A program made the translations under genes and the position numbers. From positions 1-11,997 of the forward strand of contig JANWYM010000071.1 in assembly GCA_025055355.1 (NCBI GenBank): a stretch of DNA of 11,997 nt. The letters run 5' to 3'. Below are positions 1 through 6,436 of this stretch, piece after piece. Within the stretch, counting starts at the first letter, position 1, and each line of letters begins with the position of its first letter. Source of the DNA: Abditibacteriales bacterium. Its GTDB lineage: Bacteria > Armatimonadota > Abditibacteriia > Abditibacteriales > JANWYM01. The notes below the pieces were generated by a model that saw only the letters and a list, made by a program, of their open reading frames with translations, ran no database searches and was not told the origin of the DNA.

Positions 1-3000
1 CGCAGCGGGGAACTGCCCGCCGCGCATCCGCGCCGCGTAGCGCGGCAGGTGAGCAAGCGTGGCTTGCAGGCACTCCGCCATCTGCGCTTTTTTGCCTTCG
101 GCAGCGACGCAGGCGTTCCGCGCAATCGGGCGGCGCACCTTGTAGTAAGCCCACTCCGCGCATCGCGCTGGCTCATCGCGCAGCACGATGTGCTGCGCCG
201 CCAGGGCGTAGAGCGGCAGTTGAAAGTCCGTGCCTTCGAGGGCTGCCTGCCAGCGTTGATTGCCGCTGGACTTGTAGTCGAACACCGCGTAGCGCGGCGT
301 GCCGTCTTCGTCCGGCGGCAGGCGGTCAATGCGGTCTATCTTCCCCTGAACGCATACTTGTTCCTCTCCGCTGCCGATGCAAAGCGGTTCCTCGCCTGCG
401 TGCATCCCGTAGGTCGCTTCAAAGCGCAGGGGGACGTGTCCCGCTGCCGTCAGGTGCGATTCGTGAGCCAGCCACAAGGCGAGGTCGCGCTGGCAGTTTT
501 GTTTTTCCACCTCCCACAGCCGCTCATCGCCCACCAGCCCGCGCTGCGCTTGCTCGGTAAAGTGGCGTTCGATGACTTCTTCCATCACCGCTCTTGCGAC
601 GTCCATGTTCTCTGCCGTGACCACCGTGCTGCCCGTGACCTGACTCAGTTGAGTGAAAAAACGCCGCAGGATCTCGTGCACCATCTGCCCGCGCTCGCGA
701 TGTTGCATTGTGTCGGTGGGCTCCTCTAACGGCTCAAGGTTCAGCACGTATTTGAAGTAAAAACGCATCGGACACTGACCGAAGGTGTTGAATTGGTTCG
801 CGCTAAAGCGATACCTCGCATGAAACCGCTTCGCCAAATCCTCATGAACCGCCGGGTCGGACAGCACGCCGTCGAAGTGATTGAATGGCTCCGTCGAGTG
901 GCGATGTGTTTCTACGGCGGCGGCGTGCCGCACGAATGTCAACAGATCAGCGGGTAACAGACGGCATATTGCGTGTTGCACATGGGGTATGACGTAGGGG
1001 ACGGCGGCGTCCAGCAGTTCGCGCTGGCTGCAGACGCGATGCAGTTCAGGCACGACGGCGGAAAGTTGCACGCGCGCGCAGACGGTTAGGTCGGTCGCAA
1101 AACATCGCCGCACCGCGTCCACGTAGTAGGAGGTTAGCACGGCGCGCCCTTCGGCGTCGGTGATGGGATAGCAGAGATACAGTCGCTTCGTCGCTCGCGT
1201 GACGGCGGTGTAAAAGAGAAAATCCTCCGCCGAGGTCGGCTCTTCGGGCGACAGCAGGTTGACGCTTTGCGGACGCGGGAACTCCTTCTCTACCAACCCC
1301 GCGATGAAGACGTAAGGGAAGGTCAGCCCGGCGGCATCGGTGACGTTCAGGGCGCGGACACAACCCGCCGAAGCATTCGACGGCGGCGGAGTGGTGAGCC
1401 TCAGCGCGGTTTGCAGTTCGCCCAGAAACGCGGACAGCGCAATCGCCTTTTCCGACTCGTTCAGGAAGGTCTCGGTGAACCGCATATCCTCCAACGCCCG
1501 CTGCAGTTGCTCAAAGGCGTGGAGGTCCTCGCCGCTGAAATTCAGGTCTGCCGCTATCTGCGCGCCGTCGGAATGAATGTCCAACGCGAGGCGTTCGGTG
1601 ATGCCGAAGGCGTCCATCAACTGGCGTATCGCTGCAACAATCTGGGCGCGCGTTTGGGCGCGGGACAGCGGCGCGAGCCGTTGAAAGAACGCCTCGACGT
1701 ATTCCCGCGCGCGGCGCGTCTGCTCCAACTCTTGGGCGAGATGCTCGCCATTCTCTTCAAACTCTTCGGCGAGTTCGCCCCGCTCCCATTTCTCCAAGCG
1801 CGCCTGCAACTGTCGCTCGTGCGTCTGCAAGCGCCGCTGCCAGTTGTCCTTGCCCGACGTGATGCGGGCGCGCCGGGCAACGCGGTCGAGGTCGTCGGGA
1901 GTAAATTGTCGGGAGGGTGAGGCTCCTGCCGAACCGGTGGGTAAGATGGGTTCGGCAGGAGCCTCACCCTCCCAGCTCCACCCGACGTAGTTGGATTTGA
2001 GGAACTGCACCACATCCTCGCGTCGGAAGTCGTCTGCCACGATGCGCAGCAGCGACAGAACGGTTTGCACAGCGGGGGAGCGCAGCGGCGTTTCACGATG
2101 GCTCAGGTGGACGGGAACGCCGAACGCCGCGAAAACTTCCTGCACGAGGGGCGCGTAGTCGGGCAGATGGCGAAACAACAGCGCGATGTCCTCAGGGGCG
2201 GCTTCACCGGCGAGCAGCAATCGCTTGACCTCTCGCGCGATCTCCTCCACTTCACGAAACTGCCCCGCTGCTTCGATGAGTTGCACAGAGTCATCCGCTG
2301 ATGGCTTATTTTGAGCCTCCCCCCGCTCCTCCGTATTAGGGAGGGGAGAGTTTTCGGAGAGGCTCTTATCCTCACGACCCTCAGCGAATAACGTCCTTTG
2401 CAGATGTGCCAACCCCGACTGGTCACTGGTCACCAGTAACGGGCAACTGAGGGCTTTGATAGGAAACCGCTTCTCCCACTCCTGTCGCAGGGCGCGCGCC
2501 TGCTGAAACAACGTCGGACGCGGAGAATCGAGTTCATCGGTCAAGGTAACGCAAGTTTCCTCAGCGCGCTGCACCAGACACTCGACGACATCCCACTCGA
2601 CAGGGGAGAGATGGTTGAACCCGTCCAGCAACAGAACCTTGAGGTCGTCAAACGGCGCAGCATGTCCGCTCAACAACAGAGCGCGGGCGTGCATCAGGCG
2701 TTCGTCGGCGTCGCTGACGTTGTGATGGTGGAGGAGGTTTTGATAGGCGTCGTAGATGAGATACAACTCGCGCCGCTGCGCTTCCAACAGGGAGGACGCC
2801 GCCGCCGTCTGAAGCCACTGCTCTGGCGACAGACCTTGCTGCTTGGTGCGGCGGAGGAAGCCCTGAAGCATGTCCAGAAAACCGGGAAAGGCGTAAACTG
2901 AACGGAAGAAGGTGAAGGCGTCCTGCTGCGCCAAGCGTTCGACTATCTGACGCAGTAAGATGCGCTGGGTCACCGACGGCAGTTCCGTGCGGAACGGGTC

Positions 3001-3240
3001 GTGTTCGTTGAGAAGCCTTTGTGCGAGGGCGTCAATCGTGTAGATATGCGGCTGCCACAAGCCGCGCAGATCGGTTTCCAACAGGATGAGTCGTCGCGCC
3101 TGCGCGCACTGCGGTTCTGTAGGCATGAGCAAAACGACGCGGCGCGAACCGTGTCGCACAACCGCATCCGCGTAACGCTGTCGCATCCACCTTGACTTGC
3201 CGCTGCCAGCCGCCCCGCAAAGGACGGTCACGTCGGGCAC
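1..3240 (-). CDS. addB: AddB-like ATP-dependent helicase/nuclease, partial (3' end outside window)
   Basis: The reading frame is open for 1080 codons from a GTG at 3240 to the left edge. The family makes and trims DNA ends for recombinational repair, normally in complex with AddA. Seen in sequence: Walker A GAAGSGKS at residues 9-16; the conserved segment GLTFPYVFIAGLVEKEFP and FYTAVTRATKRLYL in the middle; QCPMRFYF near residue 823, whose Cys fits the first Fe-S ligand of AddB; and a RecB-type PD-(D/E)XK nuclease with GKID (D969), FDYK (D988, K990) and QLPLY (1007-1011). The other three Fe-S cysteines would lie beyond the window and cannot be checked. The GTG start is favoured by GGAGG at 3250-3254, 9 nt upstream, and by a promoter just before it. 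Two repeat-derived segments sit inside the frame. No AddA is visible. Another UvrD-like nuclease of the RecB/AddB group is the main alternative. Confidence 0.85.
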   Translation of the reverse strand, partial: MPDVTVLCGAAGSGKSRWMRQRYADAVVRHGSRRVVLLMPTEPQCAQARRLILLETDLRGLWQPHIYTIDALAQRLLNEHDPFRTELPSVTQRILLRQIVERLAQQDAFTFFRSVYAFPGFLDMLQGFLRRTKQQGLSPEQWLQTAAASSLLEAQRRELYLIYDAYQNLLHHHNVSDADERLMHARALLLSGHAAPFDDLKVLLLDGFNHLSPVEWDVVECLVQRAEETCVTLTDELDSPRPTLFQQARALRQEWEKRFPIKALSCPLLVTSDQSGLAHLQRTLFAEGREDKSLSENSPLPNTEERGEAQNKPSADDSVQLIEAAGQFREVEEIAREVKRLLLAGEAAPEDIALLFRHLPDYAPLVQEVFAAFGVPVHLSHRETPLRSPAVQTVLSLLRIVADDFRREDVVQFLKSNYVGWSWEGEAPAEPILPTGSAGASPSRQFTPDDLDRVARRARITSGKDNWQRRLQTHERQLQARLEKWERGELAEEFEENGEHLAQELEQTRRAREYVEAFFQRLAPLSRAQTRAQIVAAIRQLMDAFGITERLALDIHSDGAQIAADLNFSGEDLHAFEQLQRALEDMRFTETFLNESEKAIALSAFLGELQTALRLTTPPPSNASAGCVRALNVTDAAGLTFPYVFIAGLVEKEFPRPQSVNLLSPEEPTSAEDFLFYTAVTRATKRLYLCYPITDAEGRAVLTSYYVDAVRRCFATDLTVCARVQLSAVVPELHRVCSQRELLDAAVPYVIPHVQHAICRLLPADLLTFVRHAAAVETHRHSTEPFNHFDGVLSDPAVHEDLAKRFHARYRFSANQFNTFGQCPMRFYFKYVLNLEPLEEPTDTMQHRERGQMVHEILRRFFTQLSQVTGSTVVTAENMDVARAVMEEVIERHFTEQAQRGLVGDERLWEVEKQNCQRDLALWLAHESHLTAAGHVPLRFEATYGMHAGEEPLCIGSGEEQVCVQGKIDRIDRLPPDEDGTPRYAVFDYKSSGNQRWQAALEGTDFQLPLYALAAQHIVLRDEPARCAEWAYYKVRRPIARNACVAAEGKKAQMAECLQATLAHLPRYAARMRGGQFPAA
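1911..1973. repeat. In-frame palindromic element inside the AddB-like gene
   Basis: A perfect 25-bp inverted repeat (arms 1911-1935 and 1949-1973, 13-nt loop). The unit is 63 bp, exactly 21 codons, so the host frame is kept. It encodes about residues 423-444, reading GEAPAEP...GSAGASPS, low-complexity Ala/Pro/Ser/Gly sequence unlike its surroundings. It lies in the central part of the protein, away from Walker A and the nuclease motifs, and probably forms a surface loop. Confidence 0.85.
2313..2365. repeat. Second GC-rich inverted-repeat segment inside the AddB-like gene
   Basis: The outer arms 2313-2322 and 2356-2365 pair at 9 of 10 positions, with further C-run/G-run complementarity inside. 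It encodes SLSENSPLPNTEERGEA, a disordered-looking stretch. The 16-mer at 2351-2366 recurs as its reverse complement at 7346-7361 in an intergenic region, which supports a dispersed-repeat origin. Confidence 0.5.
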
Positions 3241-3263
3241 AGCGCATCGCCTCCTTCACAGGG

Positions 3264-3292
3264 ATTATAATGGAAGCGAACGAGAAACGCAA
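3264..3292 (-). promoter_or_regulatory. Sigma-70 promoter of the AddB-like gene
   Basis: On the minus strand, -35 TTGCGT (3287-3292), a 17-bp spacer and a perfect -10 TATAAT (3264-3269). Transcription would start near 3257, leaving a leader of about 17 nt that contains the GGAGG ribosome site before the GTG at 3240. Confidence 0.7.
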
Positions 3293-3305
3293 AGATGACA
3301 TACAG

Positions 3306-3339
3306 CAGGATGGACAGGAAAGGCATCCTGTCCATCCTG
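3306..3339 (-). terminator. 14-bp stem-loop just after the slipin-like gene
   Basis: Perfect inverted repeat: arm CAGGATGGACAGGA at 3306-3319, a 6-nt loop, and the complementary arm at 3326-3339. It begins 2 nt after the stop codon of the band-7 gene on the minus strand. No clear U-run follows, so it may be a dispersed palindromic repeat or an mRNA 3'-end stabiliser rather than a strict intrinsic terminator. Confidence 0.55.
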
Positions 3340-3341
3340 TT

Positions 3342-4115
3342 CTACAACGCCTCATCTGTTGGTTCATCGCCCCTTGCACTCGTGTTCTGCTTCAAAGGCA
3401 TCACGCCGCCCACGCCGACCACAACGGTGTTGCCGGGGGTTTGCGCGAAAGCGCGCACGGTGTCCAACTCGCGTAGGCGGAGCAGATGCGGATGTTCGGC
3501 GGCGAGCCGTGCCGCGTTCGCCAGGGCGCGCATCGCCGCGACCTCCTCGCGCGCGCCGATGAGCATGGCTTGGGCGACGCGCTTGGCTTCGGCTTCCTTC
3601 ATCAGCAGGTCGCGCACCTTCGGGGCGAGAATCACATCCTTGATGCCCACGTTCAACACGCGCACGCCGTAACCTTCGGCAAGCGGCTTGACCGCTTCGA
3701 GGATCTGCGCGTTAAGGCTGACGCGCTCCTTGAGCAGCGCGTCCACCGTCACCGCGCCGACGACGTTTCGCGCGGCGAGTTGCACGTCCTCGTAAAGTTG
3801 CGCGCCGAAGTCCGCGACCTTGTGCACGGCAGCCGCCACATCAGCGATTTCGTAATCGGCGACGATGTTGAGCGTGACGGTGATTTGGTCAGCGGTCAGC
3901 AGCTTCTGGTTGACGATTTGCACCGCTGCGCGGCGCACGTCCACGACGACGATGCGCTTGTGCGTGAACGGCAGCAGGCGATAGCGCCCCGGCTCCAGCA
4001 CGCGCACGAACTTGCCGCGTACGTAGAGCAACCCGCGCTCGTATTCGTAGATGGTAATTGCCCCGAATGTCGCCTCCCGATGTTCCGTCCCGTAACCGTA
4101 GAAGTTGAAAGCCAT
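3342..4115 (-). CDS. SPFH/band-7 domain protein, slipin-like
   Basis: A 257-aa protein of the stomatin/prohibitin/slipin superfamily, whose members assemble into oligomers, usually at membranes, and often act with proteases. Seen: an N-terminal beta-rich stretch ending in LEPGRYRLLPF (40-50); the band-7 core with LTADQITVTLNIVADYEI (73-90); LLKERVSLNAQI (127-138); VLNVGIKDVILAPKVRDLL (153-171); then an Ala/Glu-rich helical segment (172-212). The usual N-terminal membrane-spanning hairpin of slipins is absent, so this one is probably soluble or peripheral. The ATG at 4115 is chosen because GGGAGGTG lies 5 nt upstream (4121-4128) and because a longer frame would run into the tRNA-Ala gene. No partner NfeD-type protease is adjacent. 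The biological role is not known. Confidence 0.85.
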   Translation of the reverse strand: MAFNFYGYGTEHREATFGAITIYEYERGLLYVRGKFVRVLEPGRYRLLPFTHKRIVVVDVRRAAVQIVNQKLLTADQITVTLNIVADYEIADVAAAVHKVADFGAQLYEDVQLAARNVVGAVTVDALLKERVSLNAQILEAVKPLAEGYGVRVLNVGIKDVILAPKVRDLLMKEAEAKRVAQAMLIGAREEVAAMRALANAARLAAEHPHLLRLRELDTVRAFAQTPGNTVVVGVGGVMPLKQNTSARGDEPTDEAL

Positions 4116-4131
4116 CGTTGCACCTCCCGTC

Positions 4132-4153
4132 GGGCAAGCACAGAGGCTTGCCC
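4132..4153. repeat. Short palindrome upstream of the slipin-like gene
   Basis: Perfect 8-bp stem GGGCAAGC / GCTTGCCC with a 6-nt loop, next to GTAGGGG on the minus strand. It resembles short GC-rich palindromes dispersed in many bacterial genomes. It lies only a few bases upstream of the ribosome site of the slipin-like gene, so it would fold in that mRNA leader. Confidence 0.5.
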
Positions 4154-4342
4154 CTACGTTGACAACCGCCTGCCCCGCCGCGCGCCTCCGAGGCGGCTGC
4201 GGGGAGAGACACGACGACCATCTCTCCGCAGGGCAACCGCCGCGTTGGCGAGACGCGCCGACGCGGGGCAGCGGTCGCCGGTCTGAGAACCCCACGGGCG
4301 TCGCCCATCGCGGAACGCGCCGAGCGCCGCAGACGAACGCAC
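4154..4342. other. GC-rich non-coding spacer between the tRNA cluster and the slipin-like gene
   Basis: No convincing gene. It contains several GC-rich palindromes, including CGCCTC-C-GAGGCG near 4184-4196 and a bulged stem between about 4197-4208 and 4221-4230. I find no clear sigma-70 promoter for the slipin-like gene here. It could be read through from the tRNA operon. Confidence 0.4.
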
Positions 4343-4366
4343 GTGCTCGGCAGGAGTCGAACCTGC
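4343..4366 (-). pseudogene. tRNA 3'-fragment (T-arm plus acceptor-like tail)
   Basis: Directly after the CCA of tRNA-Ala the minus strand reads GCAGG-TTCGACT-CCTGC-CGAGCAC: a perfect 5-bp T stem with a canonical T loop, followed by seven bases that would fit an acceptor 3' strand. No matching 5' half (GTGCTCG), D arm or anticodon arm exists upstream, and no CCA follows. It is a remnant of a lost tRNA gene or a recombination scar. Confidence 0.6.
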
Positions 4367-4442
4367 TGGTGGAGAGCCACGGACTCGAACCGTGATTTCC
4401 GCCGTGCAAAGGCGGCGTCGTCGCCGATTGGACCAGCCCCCC
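4367..4442 (-). tRNA. tRNA-Ala (anticodon TGC)
   Basis: 76 nt including an encoded CCA (4367-4369). Acceptor GGGGGGC/GCTCTCC includes the G3-U70 pair that is the alanine identity element. The anticodon stem CCGCC/GGCGG holds loop TTTGCAC, giving anticodon TGC. The T arm CACGG-TTCGAGT-CCGTG is perfect. The D stem is weak (three pairs). Last complete tRNA of the minus-strand cluster. Confidence 0.88.
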
Positions 4443-4463
4443 TCCTGCAATCTGATTGCGTTC

Positions 4464-4488
4464 ATGAACTCCGTGAACTCATGAACTC
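4464..4488. repeat. 8-bp tandem repeat RTGAACTC, three units
   Basis: Units ATGAACTC(C), GTGAACTC and ATGAACTC follow each other in the spacer between tRNA-Ala and tRNA-His. The same octamer type occurs in five units at 4760-4801. Confidence 0.7.
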
Positions 4489-4507
4489 ATAAGCCCACGC
4501 CTTCTTG

Positions 4508-4583
4508 TGGGGCGACTGGTGGGACTCGAACCCACTCGACGAGAGCCACAGTCTCGCGTGCGCGCCGTTACACCACAGTCGCC
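4508..4583 (-). tRNA. tRNA-His (anticodon GTG)
   Basis: Acceptor GCGACTG/CAGTCGC is fully paired. There is the extra 5' G (G-1 at 4583) opposite C73 (4511) that is diagnostic of tRNA-His. Anticodon stem CGAGA/TCTCG holds loop CTGTGGC, anticodon GTG. T arm GTGGG-TTCGAGT-CCCAC is perfect and CCA is encoded at 4508-4510. Confidence 0.93.
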
Positions 4584-4620
4584 ATGTTTATCACTCTCGC
4601 GCATCCCCTTGCCCACCCTC

Positions 4621-4641
4621 GTCCCGCTTCGGGTTCGGGAC
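4621..4641. repeat. Small palindrome between tRNA-His and tRNA-Glu
   Basis: GTCCCG-N9-CGGGAC, a 6-bp stem; CCCG-CTT-CGGG overlaps it as an alternative fold. It may help separate the tRNAs during processing or be a dispersed repeat. Confidence 0.35.
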
Positions 4642-4674
4642 TACCGCGCTGCGCACGAATGGCATCACGAACGT

Positions 4675-4750
4675 TGGTGAGGGCGGTGGGACTCGAACCC
4701 GCAATCCTCAGGTTGAAAGCCTGAGAAGTTCACCGTTCCTCCACTGCCTC
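4675..4750 (-). tRNA. tRNA-Glu (anticodon TTC), with stem mismatches
   Basis: Anticodon stem TCAGG/CCTGA with loop CTTTCAA gives TTC (Glu). U8, the D loop with GG, T loop TTCGAGT and an encoded ACCA end fit a tRNA on the minus strand. However, acceptor GAGGCAG against CGCCCTC has two non-pairs (C5-C68, A6-G67), and the T stem GCGGG/CCCAC has one C-A mismatch. It may be a decaying copy or a functional but weakly paired tRNA. Confidence 0.75.
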
Positions 4751-4759
4751 GAAAGAAAC

Positions 4760-4801
4760 ATGAACCCCCTGAACCCATGAACTCTTGAACCCTTGAACCT
4801 C
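4760..4801. repeat. 8-bp tandem repeat NTGAACYC, five units
   Basis: Units ATGAACCC(C), CTGAACCC, ATGAACTC, TTGAACCC and TTGAACCT(C) fill almost the whole spacer between tRNA-Glu and tRNA-Asp. Related to the three-unit array at 4464-4488. Confidence 0.75.
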
Positions 4802-4805
4802 TATG

Positions 4806-4881
4806 TGGCGGGGACGACGGGATTTGAACCCGTGACCTCTGGCTTGACAGACCAGCGTGCTGACCCCTGCACCACGCCCCC
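4806..4881 (-). tRNA. tRNA-Asp (anticodon GTC)
   Basis: Acceptor GGGGGCG/CGTCCCC pairs throughout (one G-U). Anticodon stem CTGGT/GCCAG with loop CTGTCAA gives GTC. T arm ACGGG-TTCAAAT-CCCGT is perfect. G73 and CCA are encoded (4806-4809). First tRNA of the minus-strand cluster. Confidence 0.93.
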
Positions 4882-4886
4882 GGTTC

Positions 4887-4918
4887 GATTTTGGATTTTG
4901 GATTTTGGATTGCGGATT
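4887..4918. repeat. Heptamer repeat GATTTTG just upstream of tRNA-Asp
   Basis: Three exact GATTTTG units (4887-4907), one variant GATTGCG (4908-4914) and a partial unit. The variant can pair imperfectly with AATCCGCGATC near 4931-4941. No clear promoter for the tRNA cluster is visible here. Confidence 0.65.
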
Positions 4919-4949
4919 GAGTGACCCCAAAATCCGCGATCTAAAATGA

Positions 4950-4988
4950 AAAGCCCCCTGTCGAATCTCCTTCTCGACAGGGGGCTTT
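4950..4988 (-). terminator. Intrinsic terminator, minus strand
   Basis: Perfect 15-bp stem (arms 4950-4964 and 4974-4988, 9-nt loop) with a five-G/five-C core. On the minus strand it is followed by CTTTTCATTTT; the plus-strand side lacks such a run. It ends the 64-codon unit and insulates it from the tRNA cluster. Confidence 0.85.
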
Positions 4989-5023
4989 GGGTGTTGCTGA
5001 TGAGTGATAGGAGACGAACCGTC

Positions 5024-5218
5024 TCAGCGCACTATGCGCTGGCTCACCCCCTGTGCAAAGAAGGCGTCCTGCTCCTGACCGTTACGCTGCGCCAGATTGG
5101 CGACGGATATGGGTAATGAGCAGCGTTCGGCGGATGTGCAAAGGCGCAGGGCACTGAACCATTTCGATTCGTGTCCTGGCTGTGTGACGCCTAATTGCAT
5201 GTTCACGAGGTGAACCAT
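5024..5218 (-). CDS. Possible small protein of unknown function (64 aa)
   Basis: ATG at 5218 with CTCCTC complement (GAGGAG) at 5230-5235, 11 nt upstream, which is slightly far. The product begins MVHLVNMQLG and ends FFAQGVSQRIVR. I recognise no domain. Support comes from context: a promoter at 5331-5359 upstream and a strong terminator 35 nt after the stop. Against it, the same DNA holds several short perfect hairpins (5201-5215, 5090-5102, about 5026-5042, 5011-5025), so the transcript might instead be a structured non-coding RNA. Confidence 0.35.
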   Translation of the reverse strand: MVHLVNMQLGVTQPGHESKWFSALRLCTSAERCSLPISVANLAQRNGQEQDAFFAQGVSQRIVR

Positions 5219-5236
5219 TGACAGCTTCGCTCCTCT

Positions 5237-5313
5237 GAAAATCGTCCTCGTCCTCATCGTCGTCCTCGTTCTCGAACCGCAAAAACAACTGAGGACGAGG
5301 ACGACGACGATCG
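5237..5313. repeat. Dispersed hairpin repeat, copy A
   Basis: Rich in CGTCCTC on the left and GAGGACG on the right, around the central motif CTCGAACCGCAAAAACAACT. The centre matches copies at 10621-10679 and 10749-10806. Here it lies in the 5' leader of the small unit upstream of 5218. Confidence 0.75.
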
Positions 5314-5330
5314 CAGTGACAACGCGCTTG

Positions 5331-5359
5331 ATTATGCTAAAATCTTCCCAGCGCATCAA
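5331..5359 (-). promoter_or_regulatory. Sigma-70 promoter of the small unit
   Basis: Minus strand: -35 TTGATG (5354-5359), a 17-bp spacer and -10 CATAAT (5331-5336). Expected start near 5324, with the transcript running through repeat copy A and the small ORF to the terminator at 4950. Confidence 0.6.
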
Positions 5360-5441
5360 CCGCCTGCGATAAAAAATCTGCTGCCTTAGACGACGGCGGG
5401 CGCGGGAATGTTCCCTCGTCTTCACCGATAGGATGTCGGCG

Positions 5442-6401
5442 CTACTGTTCCGCCAGCCAGCGTTCCGCCTCAATCGCCGCCATGCAACCCATGCCCGCCG
5501 CCGTCACGGCTTGGCGGTAGATATGGTCCACACAATCGCCCGCCGCGAACACGCCAGGGATTTTCGTGCGCAGGCGCGCGTCGGTGATGAGATAGCCCTG
5601 TTCATCGAGGTCGAGTTGCCCCTTGAAGAGGTCAGTGTTGGGGATATGCCCCAGCGCGTAGAACACGCCGTCGTAGGGATAGTCCCACTCCTCGCCGGTT
5701 TTGACGTTCTTCAGGTGCGCCCCCTCAAACTTCTCGCTGCCGTTGAAGTGCGTCACGATGGTGTTCCACACGAACTCAATCTTGGGGTTTTTGAACGCCC
5801 GCTCCTGCATGATTTTGCTGGCGCGCAGTTGGTCGCGGCGGTGGATGACATACACCCTCGTCGCGTAGTGCGTCAGGAACAACGACTCCTCCATCGCGCT
5901 GTCACCGCCGCCGATGACGGCGACCTCCTTGTCACGGTAATACCATCCGTCGCAGGTCGCACAGGACGACACGCCCGGCGTTTTGCCGAACCACGCTTCC
6001 TCGCCGGGCACCTGCAACATGCGCGGACGTGCGCCGGTGCAGATGATGACCGTCCTCGCGTAATAGTCCCTCTGCCCGTCGGGATACTCCGTCGCGGTGA
6101 CCTGGAACGGATATTGTTGCAGGTCAACAGCGACGACCAACTCATCAATCGTCTCCGCCCCGAACCGTTCCGCCTGCTTGCGCATGATGCCCATCAGTTC
6201 GGGACCTTTGATGCCGTGCTCGAAGCCGGGGTAATTCTCAATCTCGGTGGTCATCATCAATTGACCGCCCGGTGGCATGAACTTGTTCTCCGGGTCGCCG
6301 CTGAACAGCAGCGGTTTCAAGTTCGCCCGCGCCGCATAGAGCGCTGCCGTCCACCCGGCGGGGCCTGACCCGATGATGATCACGTTGCGCACCTCAGACA
6401 T
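5442..6401 (-). CDS. trxB: Thioredoxin-disulfide reductase
   Basis: 319 aa, the usual length. This FAD enzyme uses NADPH to reduce thioredoxin in the cytoplasm, supplying electrons to ribonucleotide reductase and for disulfide repair. Seen: FAD-binding GSGPAG (11-16); redox-active disulfide CATC (C147, C150) followed by DG; NADPH-binding GGGDSA (164-169) with HRRDQLR (187-193), the basic residues typical of NADPH use; and the second FAD motif AGDCVD (287-292) near the C-terminus. The ATG at 6401 is preceded by GGAGG about 8 nt upstream. It has its own promoter (6437-6465) and is divergent from the secreted-protein gene. No thioredoxin gene is next to it. Confidence 0.97.
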   Translation of the reverse strand: MSEVRNVIIIGSGPAGWTAALYAARANLKPLLFSGDPENKFMPPGGQLMMTTEIENYPGFEHGIKGPELMGIMRKQAERFGAETIDELVVAVDLQQYPFQVTATEYPDGQRDYYARTVIICTGARPRMLQVPGEEAWFGKTPGVSSCATCDGWYYRDKEVAVIGGGDSAMEESLFLTHYATRVYVIHRRDQLRASKIMQERAFKNPKIEFVWNTIVTHFNGSEKFEGAHLKNVKTGEEWDYPYDGVFYALGHIPNTDLFKGQLDLDEQGYLITDARLRTKIPGVFAAGDCVDHIYRQAVTAAGMGCMAAIEAERWLAEQ

Positions 6402-6436
6402 TTTTCAGCCTCCTTCAACTGCTTGCGATGTGTTTC

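Noticed and set aside
49..729. 226-codon open frame on the plus strand
   Set aside because: It is antisense to the nuclease domain of the AddB-like gene, whose PD-(D/E)XK motifs are clear; the plus-strand product is low-complexity and matches no family.
4116..4409. N-terminal extension of the slipin-like gene to an upstream ATG
   Set aside because: It would overlap the tRNA fragment and tRNA-Ala, whereas the ATG at 4115 has an excellent ribosome site.
4367..4442. Reading the Ala tRNA as tRNA-Cys (GCA anticodon)
   Set aside because: With the perfect CCGCC/GGCGG stem the seven-base loop is TTTGCAC, placing TGC at positions 34-36, and G3-U70 supports alanine.
5433..6368. 311-codon plus-strand frame
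   Set aside because: Antisense to trxB over nearly its whole length; a typical shadow of a GC-rich gene.
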